This document shows positions 35,217 through 47,002 of a stretch of DNA of 64,000 nucleotides, one piece after another; positions within the stretch are counted from its first letter, which is position 1; each line of letters opens with the position of its first letter. This DNA is from Costus lasius. Taxonomy: Eukaryota > Streptophyta > Magnoliopsida > Zingiberales > Costaceae. The stretch is from NCBI GenBank assembly GCA_027563935.2, contig CM050453.2, forward strand, positions 90,494,665-90,558,664. Reading direction: 5' to 3'. The position numbers and the translations under genes are program-made. Below the pieces are notes generated by a model that made no database searches, was not told the origin of the DNA, and worked only from the letters and a program-made list of their open reading frames with translations.

Positions 35217-37439
35217 AGCACGATAACATTATTCAAAGTACACTATGAAATAGTGTAATAGAACTCATAGCATAATCTTAAGTAGTCAGCGGAGTTGTCC
35301 ACTTGACCTACAGCTCTATCTTTTTCTGCTTTTCTTTCTTTCTCTTTTTTTTCTTTTTTTTATTGCCTTTATTCTGGAGAGAGCTGGCCAAGGGCATCGT
35401 ACTTAAATCATTATCAATCTTTTTGCTCAAGGGTAAAATAATATTTTAATAAATTTCCCTTCGTCACTTGATTGAAACAAATTTAAAGTATACCAAAAAG
35501 GCATAATATAACTCATGACTACATTCCATTATACTAGAGGAGTTGGAGCAAGTTATCTACAGATATTCGCTAGTTTCTCTTCATGAAAATATTTCCATCA
35601 AGTAAATCAGAAAAATCAAAATCAACTTTCATTCAACTCATATTACAAGAATGCAAAATATTTTTCTCATGAAAATCTTAATCATACCAGGACTAATTTT
35701 ATTGAAAGAAATTATTCCTTAGGCAATTTCAATAAAAAATCTCTATTCCATAAAATCATCGACGCATATCTTTTCTAATCATTTTGTCAAAGAGAACAAA
35801 CACCCGTCATGAGTATTTTATTCACACACATCTTATCACATAAATTGAAGGCATGCATGGATAAAATTTCTGCACATCAAAAATGACAATATCAATGCAA
35901 AAGGTGTAAAGCGTCATACTTATAAATTATAGACAAAAAGTGTAAATTGATAGATCCGTACAACCACATTTAATAGAAGTCCCAGGAGAAGAAAAAAAAT
36001 AGGTAATACAACCATATTGAAATAATCAAATCACAAGAAAGTGTAAATGATACTCACCCAATAATACTATAGCAAGCTCAATCATCGTCCGGGGTGTAGC
36101 GTCATGCCAGGTGCGGCTGGGTCCAATTCATGCGGTCTTCTGGGTGCTAGCGTGTCTACTATTGGAAGGGGCGTGATAAAGAATGTCAGCCATCTCCTCC
36201 TCAAAGTTGCACCTTCTGAAAATTTTACCTGCGCAATTCTTAGATACATAAGGCTCAGCTCAAAAATAGTATCTTACCTGAAAATGTTTTCTTCTCAAAG
36301 GGTAATCAAAGTTATTGTCAGAGGTCTAACAAGGGTGCCGGTGGAAAGAGCTGATGCAGGTGGGAAATAGAGGTGGAACAGATGCTGGTTGAAGAGCTGC
36401 TAGCTGTGAAGGATGAGTTGCCGATAGTAGAGTAAGAATGAGTAGTCTCCAGTGGCCTGCTAGAGACGATAAATTTGAGGCGAAGTTGTCGGCTGGTGGG
36501 CGATGAGAGATGATCCTGCACAGCTAGAAAAATCAGAGTCGTTGATGAAGATTCTACTGCTGAAAAATAATAAATAAAATTAAATTAAAATTAAAATGCA
36601 GCTTCTAATAGCGATTGCAGAGGTGATGAAAAAAAGGTGCCAGCTAGCTGGGAACAATGGTGATGCTGCTGGCTGGCTAAAAGACAACAGATATGTAGAT
36701 GAGGTGCTTCATTGGTGTGGCTACACATTTTGCCGGCTATGGAAACAGAGATAGGCTGGCTGGATTAGCTGGAGAAGAAGTTCAACTGTGGCTGCTACTA
36801 GCGACAAAATCAGGGACGGAGCAGATGTCTCTAGTTGACAGAAGAGGACGTGGCTTAAGGTAAACGACCGGCGCTGCCTTCAGATGAGAAGATGCCGGCT
36901 GATCCCTTGGTACGTCGGAGAAGTAGAGGCAGAGAAATCTGCTTGCGCTGGGCCACTTTGTTGCCTGGAACAGACGACGGTGGCTGAGTCGCAGAGAGAT
37001 TGCTGGCAGCGATGACAGATGCCGGAGATGATGACTGATGAAACTGCCAAAGAAGCTGATGGCAGCTGCATATCAGAAGAGCTGCCGGCGGTGGAGTTGC
37101 TGTAGAAGAAGGCTCCGGCTGGAAATAGAAACTGGGTAGATAGCTAGCAGCGGCTGCTGCTATTGGCAGAAATACAGAAAGCTGAAAGAGATGGCGTTGT
37201 CGCCTGGATCAGAGGAGCTACTGAGGTTTTCTCTGGCTGGAAGGATCTGGAGAAGAAAATTTTTGCCTCCGCATGTTGCAACGGCTAATTTTTGCCACCA
37301 CAAAGAGCTTTGGCTAAAACAAATATATTTGCCTCCGCATGTTGCAACGGCTAATTTTCATAAAGGAAAATTTTCCCTGCTGCTGATGCGAAGTGGATAA
37401 CAGCAGATGTTTATATGCCTTAAAATTTTAAAAAATAAA
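35217..37439 (-). other. non-coding interior of element D
   Basis: AT-rich to about 36100, then G+C-richer with many GCTGG/GCCGG words. A 31-bp block TTTGCCTCCGCATGTTGCAA.. occurs twice (37262-37292 and 37328-37358). No protein resemblance; it corresponds to the 3' interior of C and E but is longer. Confidence 0.5.
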
Positions 37440-39870
37440 ATCTGTCGCTAATGATTATTGAATCCGAAATTCTTGAATTTAAACCTATTACTTGAACTAT
37501 TAAGCTTTTTAAGTTGTAACTTTTGCATTCTGAAATAATCTTTTAAAATAGTTTTTATCTTCTTTTGATGATGTATTAGTTTTTAATTCTGATTTATATC
37601 TGTTAGTAAAATTGCATAAGTAGAATTTTCTTATTGCTGTTTATTTTTTCTTCATGCCCATATTGAATATAATAGACAAATTTTTATAATTTAATGATAT
37701 CATTATTATGTATTAGTGTTCCTAACAGTAATATTGTTGGCTGTTATGTGACATATAATTAATAAATAGATTTTTATACATTGATGTTATGCCTTTCTTT
37801 TTAAGTAGACTTCAATGTAATTGATGTTTATTTTTCTTGATGAATATGTTATCTAACATATGTTTATTGCTTTATTTAATTATTTTGCAAGCAAATAGAA
37901 TTGCATGAGTAGAATGTAGTTTATTTTTATTCATAATCATGCAAAATTGATAGGATAATATTTTGAATATATTGGATAAATAATAATGTCATTTATAAAT
38001 TAGGCTAATGATCCCAACTATGGGGGCTAGTTTAATTTATAATTGCATCAGATTTGATCATCTGATTCAATGTAATTTGGCTTGGGCTAGATTAGAACAA
38101 GCATAATGTGTAATCTAAATATTTAAACTAATAGACATTATGCAAAATATAAACATAATATAACATGCAAATGGTGATCATGATATTCATAATATAAATA
38201 ATTATCATAATACGCTTAATGGAAATAATCTCCATATATGTCAAATGAACATCATGAAAACTATGTTCATAAGGAATTAAATATATATGAGGATTATAAT
38301 TAAAATAATTCTCATGGAGGAAAATTATTTTAATAAAAAATAATTTCCTTAAAATTAAAATGGCTTTGAAAAATTATTTAAGTTAGAAAAAAAAATTTCT
38401 TAGAATTGGTTTCACTCTATAATAAGAGCAACTAAAAGCCTATTTAAATAATTAGTTCTAATTGCTGCATTAAAAAAAATCCTTTCTTTCTCTAAATTCA
38501 AAAATAATATATTTGAACTAAAAGTAAAGGATTCAAAGTTAAAATAAAATAATTAAAATTCTAAAGCAGCAATAGACTTATAAGAAAAAAAAAGAGTAGT
38601 CATATTAAAATTTAATGGCTTGACTCATAAAAAGTTGCAGCTCTTTCTTTTATAAAAGATTGAGCACAACAAAGCTATTGGCTAGACCAAAGCTTGCCCA
38701 AGATTATAATATGGAAGTATCGATAGGAATGAGATTAGTCTGGAAATAGGTCTCTCAGCAGTGGGAACCCAACCTCTGTGATAGGAGATCCCTTGAAGGA
38801 GGTTCAATGTGGTAATAACAAGCTGATTGATTGGCCGGAAAGCACTTTAAAAAATAAAAATTATAAAACACTACGGTGTATAAAAATATTTATGTGATAG
38901 AGTTGATACTCTACACTCCCATTCCTGAGGATACATTTTTGTGCTTCTTATTGTAGACGTAAGGAAAACTTTCCAAAGTGGTTAATTACCATGAGATGAG
39001 CCTCTACACTCATCCCTTGTAGGGAACTTCCTATATGAGAGAGTCCGTATACGGCCGCGGCTGAGGACATAGACAATCCTCAGAAGCTCTCATGAAGATA
39101 CACGCGCACGTCCAAAAATGCGCAACCCCGCGATTGGACAAACCCTGTATTGTATGTGGATTTGTTGAAGTCTGGGTCAAAGGGAAGTAGTTCAAGACTA
39201 GTTCACTATCTTTCATTCAGATGGAAATATTTTCACTAAGTAAAGGTTATGCCTTTAAGTGCACTTTACTGACCGCATGATATAAGCATGAGCAGCAATT
39301 TAAATTTTTTTAATCATCTTGTTAAGTTTAATTATATTTAGATTTTATTTTAATTTTGTGGGGGATTATTGGAATAAAATTAAAATAAAATCTCTCTAAC
39401 GTTTGGCTTTTATTGCTAACGTTATAGAAAGTTAATGTTAGCATTAACTTGCTAACATTTGGCTTTGTATCAAAAGCCAATGAATGCTTTTTCGATTCAG
39501 CCGTGGGGAATGGAATGAGAATTCTATTCTCTTTTGGGGCCTCCTCTTTCCCCCTTTCTTGCTTCTTCTTCTTTTCATTTCATCTTCTTGGTTTCTTCTT
39601 GGATTTTGCTGCTCATCGCTGAAAGGGCATCCGATCAACTTCTCCACGGTAGTGCCCGTAGGAGAGGAGTACCGGTTGTATCCTAGGTGTTCAGTCTGGA
39701 TTTAGCTCGCATGAGGGCTCAGATTTTCACCTAAGAATAGCGTATCGCGCCTCTGGGTTTTATCACTCTAACTCCTTTTTAATTATCTTTTATAAGTTTA
39801 TTATCTTATAATTCATGTTTATATTTTTTGTTTAAATAAAAAGGTCTAGATAAAGTTTTAGACCAAGATG
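37440..39870 (+). mobile_element. copia-like 3' remnant K inside D
   Basis: G+C drops sharply at 37440 and returns near 39870, where D's GCTGG-rich sequence resumes. Near the right, TTTTGTGGGGGAT (about 39354-39366) is the purine tract typical of copia elements, followed by TATTGGAATAAAATT, close to the usual TGTTGGAA LTR start. About 500 bp of LTR-like sequence follow. The part before it is non-coding, with no recognisable gag or pol and no partner LTR. Edges are approximate. Confidence 0.5.
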
Positions 39871-41160
39871 AAAGGTGCTGCCGGCTCGAAACAGGAGAGC
39901 TGCATGTGAAGACTGAAACTGGTAGAAAAAATTCCAGCTGCTTGGTTTGTTGAGAAGAAGAAGCGCGGCGGCCCACTGATGGCTAGAGAAGAAGATAGGT
40001 GCGGCTGGCTGGAAGGTAGTGTGCAGAAACAGAGAAGCTGCTGGAAGAACTGGGAAGAAATCTAGCAGCAGTGGCTGCTGTAAACTGATGCGGCGGCTGC
40101 AGATCAGAGGAGTTGCCGCAGGAGGCGAAGCTAGCGGAAGAAGCTAGCCGCCGCCAGAAAATCAGAAACGGCGACACCGGCTTGTAGTTGAATACAGAAT
40201 CGGCAGATCTGGAGAAACAGAATCACCGATTTGGAAAAGCTGGTGGCTGGCTGAATTCTAGAGAAGATGAATACGTTTGCTAGAGGTAGAAGATGTAGTT
40301 GCTTGCGACAGAGATGTTGCCAGCGGCTGGGAGATGCTGGGAACGAAGCTACTGTCAGCCGGATGAGTCGCTGGCGGCAGATCTGGAAAGACGCCAATGG
40401 TAACAGAGGTGGCAGTGGAGGGACGTCAGCTGCGGTTCCTGACCAAGGACCAAGGCTGATGGCAGCTGAAGAAGGAGATGGGTAGCTGGAAACAGAAGTC
40501 TTCGGCTGCTGTTGAAGATGAAATTGCTGAGTGGAGAGCAGCTAATCGGCAGCCAGTTGGAAGAAGCGTGCTGCCGAATCTGGAAGTTGACCGGCTGCAG
40601 AGGCGGCTGGATCTGGAATTTTGGCTTCTGCTCTCTTCGTCTTAGAAACTCGTCGGCGAGGCAATGGATGTCAGTGGGCGGCGACAAGGATCCGGACGAA
40701 TACTCAGCTGATGAAGAGGAGGTGGCACCCGCTAGATTGAGAGGCAGAAGATGTTGCCGCTAGAGAAATTAGAGAAAAACCGCTCTTTAATTCAGATCTG
40801 CAGCCTGGAAGAGATGGGGGACGCTGTCTTCAAAGGGAAACAAAGATTGCTGCCGGATATTTCGCTAGTCGGAAGGAAAACAGGGGCGGCGGCTGAAACA
40901 GGGTGGCTGGAGTGCAATTCCTGGCTGGGAAGTTTTCCAGGGTGTGACGGCTAGATTTAGCCGTCCGCCTCTCTTTTTTTTTTTTGAAATTTTTTTTTTC
41001 TTCAAATTCTTTTCTTGCAAAAAAATAAAAACAATAAAATAAAATAAAATCCTTCATCAGATTTTTTTTTATATTAAATAATTTTTTTACAAAATAAGAA
41101 ATAAAAGATAAAAAAAATTAAAAAAATTAAAATTAAAAATTAAAAAAATTAGAAGAACAA
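39871..41160 (-). other. GCTGG-rich then A/T-rich interior of element D
   Basis: 39871-40960 is G+C-rich with degenerate CTGGCTGG / GCTGCCGG words and frames open by composition only. 40970-41160 is T-runs followed by A-rich low complexity. No gene recognised. Confidence 0.45.
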
Positions 41161-41230
41161 AAAATAGTGCTTAAGTTGCCTCCCAAAAAGTGCTAATTTT
41201 TAGGTCACTAGCTTGACTGAAACTCAAATA

Positions 41231-42494
41231 TCACGGCGAAAGTAGGTGGATCGGTGCCATAGTAAATAGCATATATTTTTTTCTTTTTCGTTGTCCTAAA
41301 AGTTTAGCCACTAATACAAACATCCAAAATTTCATATAAAATACAATTGTAGTGGCTTTCTTGTGTATGCAAAAATCAAAATCAAAAATTTCAATTCCAC
41401 ACAAAGAATATTTTATGATCTTCCTATATTTGTGAGAAAGCAAAATCATTAGTCCTTTTTTCAAATTTATATCTTCAATTGCAATAAGAGTAGTACTTTG
41501 ATCAAAAGATTCAAGTATTGGATCAATAAGATAATTTCTATGTTCCATATTAAGTTTCTCAATAAAGCATAATTCTTCTAATGAATCAGAAGGTTGAACA
41601 GTAGATATGGGCAAAACAACAGAGTCAGATTCATCAATGTTTGTAATTTTTAAATCCTTTCCAAGTTCCTCATGCTCTTCATCAAATAATTTATCAATTT
41701 TACAATTATCACCAAAATCAAAATGAGACTTTTCAAAATCAATTTCCTCATACCTTTCATCATATTTAATCACAAATAATTCATCCTTAAAAGAATCAAT
41801 TTTAGAATCATCAAAATCAGAATGAGATTCATCAATGTTCGCAAAAGAATTAATTTTAGAATTACCAGAATCAGATTTAACCATAAATAACTTATCATCA
41901 AAAGAATCAATTTCAAAATTATCACCAAAATCAGAGTTGGATTCATCAATCTTTGTAATTTTTAAACCTATTTCAAGTTCTTCATTCAATTCATCAGATT
42001 TAACCATAAATAATTTTGTATCACAAGAATCAATTTCATAATTATTAGAATCAGAGTGAAATTTTTCTAAATCAATTTTCTCAGTTTTCAAATCAAATTC
42101 AGTTAAACTACCTTGTTGTGCTATTTGGGATTCTAACATTTCAGTATGAATAGATATAGATTCTACCTTAGAATTAAGCTGATCAATAGTGTTCCCTTGC
42201 TCTTTAATCACACCTAAGATGTTCGAATTCCTTATTTTGATTTCACATGAATTTTTGAAGCATGGATTCTACACTAGAATTCTTCAGTATCCTGAAAGTA
42301 TGGTTCAGAAATATGGTTGGAGAAATCCTCATAAAAAAAGTTGGTAGATTTTTCCATCTAGAATTATATTGATCATCTTGGTACCATGGTAAATTGGGAT
42401 TTGGAGGAATTCCTAATCGGAAATCAGAAGTATAATAATCAAAACATCCATAAATATCACAAACAATAGAAGAAGATGACATAAGAGAGTGCAT
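41231..42494 (-). pseudogene. zinc-knuckle / acidic ORF of element D (degenerate)
   Basis: 42494-42243 corresponds to the knuckle region of E, but the motif is ruined: of the C, C, H, C positions only the first Cys remains (CDIYGCFDYYTSDF). 42211-41231 is open for 326 codons in another frame: a coiled segment (IDQLNSKVESISIHTEMLE), a long acidic tract with repeated IDESHSDFD-like and FMVKSD phrases, and a C-terminus rich in aromatic then basic residues (FWMFVLVAKLLGQRKRKK) ending near HLLSP. It is homologous along its length to the ORFs of C and E. Loss of the knuckle and one frame break make it a probable pseudogene. Confidence 0.7.
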
Positions 42495-43281
42495 GTAAGA
42501 GTCTATTTTTTATGCCAAAGAATATACCTTTTTCTCTAAGTGTGCACTATGAATTATTTTCATACTCACTTTGTGGTATGTATACCACACGTCTATCAGT
42601 TGTCCACGAGTTGTGATTAAGAGACATATCTTCAAATCAAAGCTTTTTCTACACAACTTAAAAGATTTTGTGATTTTAGGGTTTACAAGAAATAAAAATT
42701 GTCAAGATCTAAGAGTCCTGTGCATAAATAGATAGAAGAATCGTATAAACTCAGAATTTCAGAAAACAATAGAAAGAATATGTAACTTTAGAAATTACAG
42801 CCTATGACAAATTGTCACAGGGGTGTGAAAAAAAACACAAAAAATCAAAAGTCTCATAATATAGATTTTCCAGCGCCAATCGATCTGAAATATTTTTTTT
42901 AAATTTTTGGTGATTTTTTTCAGATTTTTTTGAGTATCAGAAAGCCCAAAAAATTCTAAAAAATGAAATAGCTCACAATTTTACGTCCCCATGAAAATTT
43001 CATTTCAATTTTCATAGATTCTCATAACCCCTAAAATATACATATTTTTGTGATTTTTAAAATTTTTATCAGAATAAAAAAACTAACAGAAAACACAAAT
43101 AAAGAAAAAAAAATTATGTAAAAATTTAAAAATATCAGAAATCACAGCCCTGTGATTTTTCGTCATAGCCTATGAAAATCCAAAACCTGCAAAAAAAAAA
43201 AAAGAAAACAAAGTTCAATCTAAAATAAATAAAACTTAGTCTAGTAATACTAACGACTATTTTGATATTAACAAAACTAAG
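42495..43281 (-). other. leader region of element D
   Basis: Non-coding. It contains TCACAGGGGTGTGA-like dyads near 42810 and TCACAGCCCTGTGA near 43142, D's own variant of the family palindromes. Confidence 0.5.
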
Positions 43282-43300
43282 TTCCCTGGCAACGGCACCA
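43282..43300 (-). other. mutated primer binding site (element D)
   Basis: The plus strand reads TTCCCTGGCAACGGCACCA: two changes from the tRNA-Asp site of A, C and E. Confidence 0.8.
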
Positions 43301-43306
43301 AAAACT

Positions 43307-44929
43307 TGATGTATCCGCAAGTGCACGGATACGTCGAAGTAATATAAAGATATCGAACCCATAGAGATGTACGTGTTAAGTACCAAATAATTAAATTTTT
43401 ACTAGCTAAGCGATCAATATACGATGGGTATGAAGCAAAAATGAAATAATGAAATATCAAAATCTGCCATCGAAAATTGGTGAGAAAAAACTAGGACTAA
43501 GATTTCATCACTTTTTAATTCTCATGATTAGATATAATAAAGTTTTTATTAGTTATTCAAATCATAATAAAGAAAAGTTTACATTAAAAAAAAAAATTCT
43601 CCTCTCGGATGTCCAATTTACATAGAACAACCTTCACTCTCGTGACTTGCTGCTCAGTGTTAAATAAAAGTAAACTAGACAAAGAAAATTAAAATCACTC
43701 TCGTGGTTTAACTCTCAAAGTCTACTTCTTAAGTAAAATTAAATACTCTCATATCTTAATTTTACAGGTTTTACCTAAAGGGCTCTAACAATCAAAATCA
43801 CATCTCGGTTCATATTATCATGTCTAAAACAATGGAATCAATACTCACATGTAAAATAAGCATCATAAATTAGGGTTCTATGACTTAACTACTCTCGTAG
43901 TCTAGGTTTCTAGCTCTAATCTAAGGGTTCCAGGTTTGTAAATCACCTCTTGATCCATATTACACATCCTAAAACATGTAAATAATAATTTCAAAGCAAA
44001 TAAATCACAGAGGCAAAATTATTGTTCAATGAATAACTAATAAAGTAAAAGTCATCTAGTCATTATAGAATTAAAAAGAAACTACTCCCCAAGTCCCAAA
44101 GAAAGTTTTACACTATCATGGCGAAGAAAACATGATAATAATTCATCTAAAAAAAATTCATAGTTCAAAAGAGGAAAAATAAGTTTTACTGATTTCACGG
44201 GGGTGTGAAAACTTTAGTTCAAATTTCATAGTCCCGTGATTTTTCGGCTGCTACAGTAATTACTACATTGACTTGCGATTTTCCCTTCCAGCCAAATTTT
44301 TTTTCGTCGATTTCTCCCTTGTTTGAACTCCTTTCGATCTGAAATTTCTGGTGTCCTCTCCTTCTCCAGATGAAGCTCTCCTGAAAATTTCGTTACCAGA
44401 GATGGCCTCTATGCCTCTTGGCTAGCGATGCTCTTCTCAATTTCTCCCTCGATTCTTGATAAAAGTGGACGATTCTTATCTTCAAATCTTCTCCTCGATT
44501 TGTAGAAATGCTTGGTTTTTTTAAAATTTGAAAATCGTTCCCTGGATCTTTCTAATTTTGTTTTGGAAAAATCAGATGTAAAGGGTGGCAGAAGACTTGG
44601 CTTTGAGGTGACTACTGTTCTTTTGTGTTTAATAAATTTTCACACTCCCTGAAAATTTTAGTTCATTTTTCATGGGGGTGTGAAATCAAAAAAATTTCAA
44701 AATTGACTCTTTAGCTTAAAATTTCGTACTATTCCGTTTCCGGCTCCGATTTCTTTAAATCTATTAAAAATAATCTTTTTTTATCTAAAAATGATGAAAA
44801 ATAAAAAGAATTGTAGACTCTGAAATAATAAATTAAATAAATTTAAAAGCAAACAAAAGAGCATAAATATAACTAAAAAAGATTAAACAATCAATATAAA
44901 ATTTATTATAAATTTTTAAGGCATCATCA
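43307..44929 (-). repeat. 5' LTR of element D
   Basis: Plus-strand ends TGATGTATCCGC and AAGGCATCATCA, 1623 bp. U5 has CACTCTCGTGA / CACTCTCGTGG motifs near 43636 and 43694. U3 has sparse TTTCACGGGGGTGTGAAA-type palindromes (44205-44690) in place of the ACGGC type. Confidence 0.85.
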
Positions 44930-45546
44930 GGCAGAAATTGCGTCGGATCTAAGGTTCATGCGTCTCCTATTGCTGCCTGTTCTTGTGGAAGAGAGAGGAG
45001 AGTTCGTCCGCCAGATTTGGTGACCGGAGCAAGATAAAAGATGGGAGAAGAAGCTGGCGAGAGAGGGAGGAGCTTGGGCGGACGATGGCATAATGCTCTC
45101 GCCGGAAGAGTCGAGGACGGAGACGCGAGAGACGTCTGATCGTTCGGAAGCTTCTCCTCCGGTTTGGAAGGGGATCAGGCGAGGCGCGTGAGGATGTTGC
45201 ATGGGAGAGGAGGTGGCATTGGCAGCCTTGTTCGCCAGACGAGGTGAGGAGCGAGAGCTCGAGGCTGTCGCGTGAGGGAGAAGACATCGTGTGAAGGGGG
45301 GGATTTATGTGGAGATGCGATGTTGCGTGCCCGAGTGTAGAAGTTGGATGGCGGGGAAGAGAGGAAATAGAGGGGAGAAGGGAGCACGAGGGCGACAGAG
45401 TCTCGTGAAGCCACGAGGGGAAAGAAAGAATCAGGCACGCGCACAGTGCCCGACCCGCCGTTCTAGCTGGCCACCAAATCAATTTGATTATTGGTTTTGT
45501 CGGCTTCTGTTTTATCACATGCGCCCATTGGTGCGCAGGCGTAACA
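44930..45546 (-). repeat. 5' LTR of element T, piece 3 (outer end)
   Basis: Matches about 18750-19365 of the 3' LTR along its whole length and ends GCGTAACA at 45546, followed by the right GGGGA target duplication. Confidence 0.9.
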
Positions 45547-46150
45547 GGGGATCTCTTGGAGGAGGGACACTCACATGGGGAAGAGAAATTTCGATCTCTA
45601 GTCAGGTGAACTCTCTAGGCCGCCTCGCAGATCTCTGCTCTCCCCTTTTCTTCCGTCTGTTGCTCATCAACGGCTCTACCATACATAGGACGTGCCACCA
45701 GCACCTGCTCCACCCACTCCCATCACTATCGAAGACTCAATGCTGCCCTTTTGCACCTCGCGGAGTGGAGCGGATCCGCTTCACTCATCCCTCGGATCCA
45801 CTCTCCGCATGTCGATCTGGCCTTGGGCCTCCGCCCAAGCCCACCTCCGAGCAGGCTAGTAGGCCCGGCCCGAGACCTGCCGGTCCCCGGGCATCACACT
45901 TGGGCATATAGTTGGCCCAATTGTGATTCAACATTCAACGGATTTCACATGCCTAGTTTAGTGCACGCTGCATGCACTACGCTTGCCTTGCTGCAGTCAA
46001 CCCCACTGCACGGCAAGCTCGCAACTAATCGGAATATCCTCACGAACACTTGAGATTGAGATGAAACCATCCTACGAGCTACGACGAGTGCCGCTTTTGT
46101 CCCTTGCCTCTGACTAGAGGTGCAAAGTGCCTTAAAAATATTAAAAAACT
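45547..46150. other. flank right of element T
   Basis: The first 350 bp are G+C-rich and continue the sequence interrupted at 17117; they may be the rest of a split LTR (see 16222-17117). After 45900 nothing is recognised. Open frames across 45546 join LTR to flank and are not genes. Confidence 0.4.
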
Positions 46151-46849
46151 TTCTCAATAAAACTTTTAGGAGATAGAAATAGTTTACTTACAATTCTTTC
46201 TCTTTGAATCTTCATGCCTAAGCTTTTTTTAGTTGCCCCATATCTTCCATCTCAAATTTATCATTTAAATTTGATTTCAACTTATTAATTGCACATGTTC
46301 TTTGCTACAACTAATGATGCCTTGAACTTAGCTTTTTCAAGTCTTAAAAAACCATCTTTCAATTTGAAAATTCATTTAAACCCAACAATCTTTCTTATTT
46401 TTAGGTGGCTTGACCAATTTCCATGTTTTGTTCCTTTAGAGAGACACTATCTCTTCTTACATAACCACCACTATTTAGAAGAGTTCCCACAAGAGTGCTT
46501 CTAAATATAAAGAAAGATAACCAAACCATTTGTTTCTTGTGCTATTGCCAATGCATATGTAACATAATTATTGAGTTATGTAGGTCTTTTTACCTGTCTA
46601 GGAGTTCTATATTTATCAATTATGTCCTCCTTGGCTTGTGATTCATCTACATCATCTAAAATAGGCAATTGCACTGAATCGTGTTCTGAATTATTTTGTG
46701 AAGACTTGAATTCTCCACCTCAAAATCCACCTTTTTATTAGAGTTGTTTGAACATTGAGAAGTGATATCTTGTTCCTTCTTTTAAGTTGATGCATTGATC
46801 CCTCATCAAATACCACATTTCTAGTAATAATGAATTTAGGTGTCTTTTT
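46151..46849 (-). pseudogene. copia element N, pol part left of E (integrase end to RT start)
   Basis: Minus-strand phrases PKFIITRNVVFDEGSM (about 46835-46790) and a WKLVKPPKNKK-like block (about 46425) are those between integrase and reverse transcriptase of Ty1/copia pol. Many stops. It is the continuation of 54868-56836, separated by element E. Confidence 0.7.
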
Positions 46850-47002
46850 GATAACCCCAAAGGTAACACTATAAGTATGGCACGCGTATACCTTAGACTA
46901 ATCCCCGGCAACAGCGCCAAAAACTTGATAGCCCGAAAGGGAACACAACAAATCTGGCACGCGTGTACCTTAGACTAATCCTTGGTAACAGCATCAAAAA
47001 CT
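46850..47002 (-). repeat. two tandem units with captured primer-site copies (3' LTR of E)
   Basis: Units 46850-46925 and 46926-47002 each start TGATA(A/G)CCC and end in a decayed tRNA-Asp primer site plus AAAAACT (TCCCCGGCAACAGCGCCA, then TCCTTGGTAACAGCATCA). The original LTR end TGTTGTTAAACCGCAAG follows at 47003. Confidence 0.85.

Larger units (their letters stand above)
27303..44929 (-). mobile_element. Athila-like non-autonomous element D (3' end lost), hosting C and K
   Basis: It occupies 27303-27511 and 35217-44929, with element C between. On the minus strand it has a 5' LTR (44929-43307), a mutated tRNA-Asp primer site, a degenerate zinc-knuckle/acidic ORF, the GTTGCCTCCC block (41170), and a long GCTGG-rich interior (40960-39870 and 37440-36100) split by copia remnant K. 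No 3' LTR is present. Its absence coincides with a ~700 bp gap in T's LTR, so a deletion removed both. Confidence 0.7.
17118..45546 (-). mobile_element. Tekay/Del-like chromovirus T, interrupted by nested elements
   Basis: The two outer ends read TGTCACGCC at 17118 and CGTAACA ending at 45546, flanked by GGGGA at 17113-17117 and GGGGA at 45547-45551. The 3' LTR is 17118-19365, the interior 19366-24819 and the 5' LTR begins at 24820. The 5' LTR is broken into 24820-24947, 26463-27302 and 44930-45546 by insertions. Removing these gives a normal minus-strand element of about 9-10 kb. The purine tract AAGATAGGGAGAAT sits next to the 3' LTR and the Met-type primer site next to the 5' LTR. Confidence 0.9.

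Noticed and set aside
40131..40763. Several overlapping frames on both strands in the GCTGG-rich part of D
   Set aside because: Open because of composition; no conserved counterpart in C or E and no recognisable domain.
45291..45911. 206-codon open frame
   Set aside because: It runs from the LTR of T across the target duplication into unrelated flank, so it cannot be an evolved gene; it is open because of high G+C.
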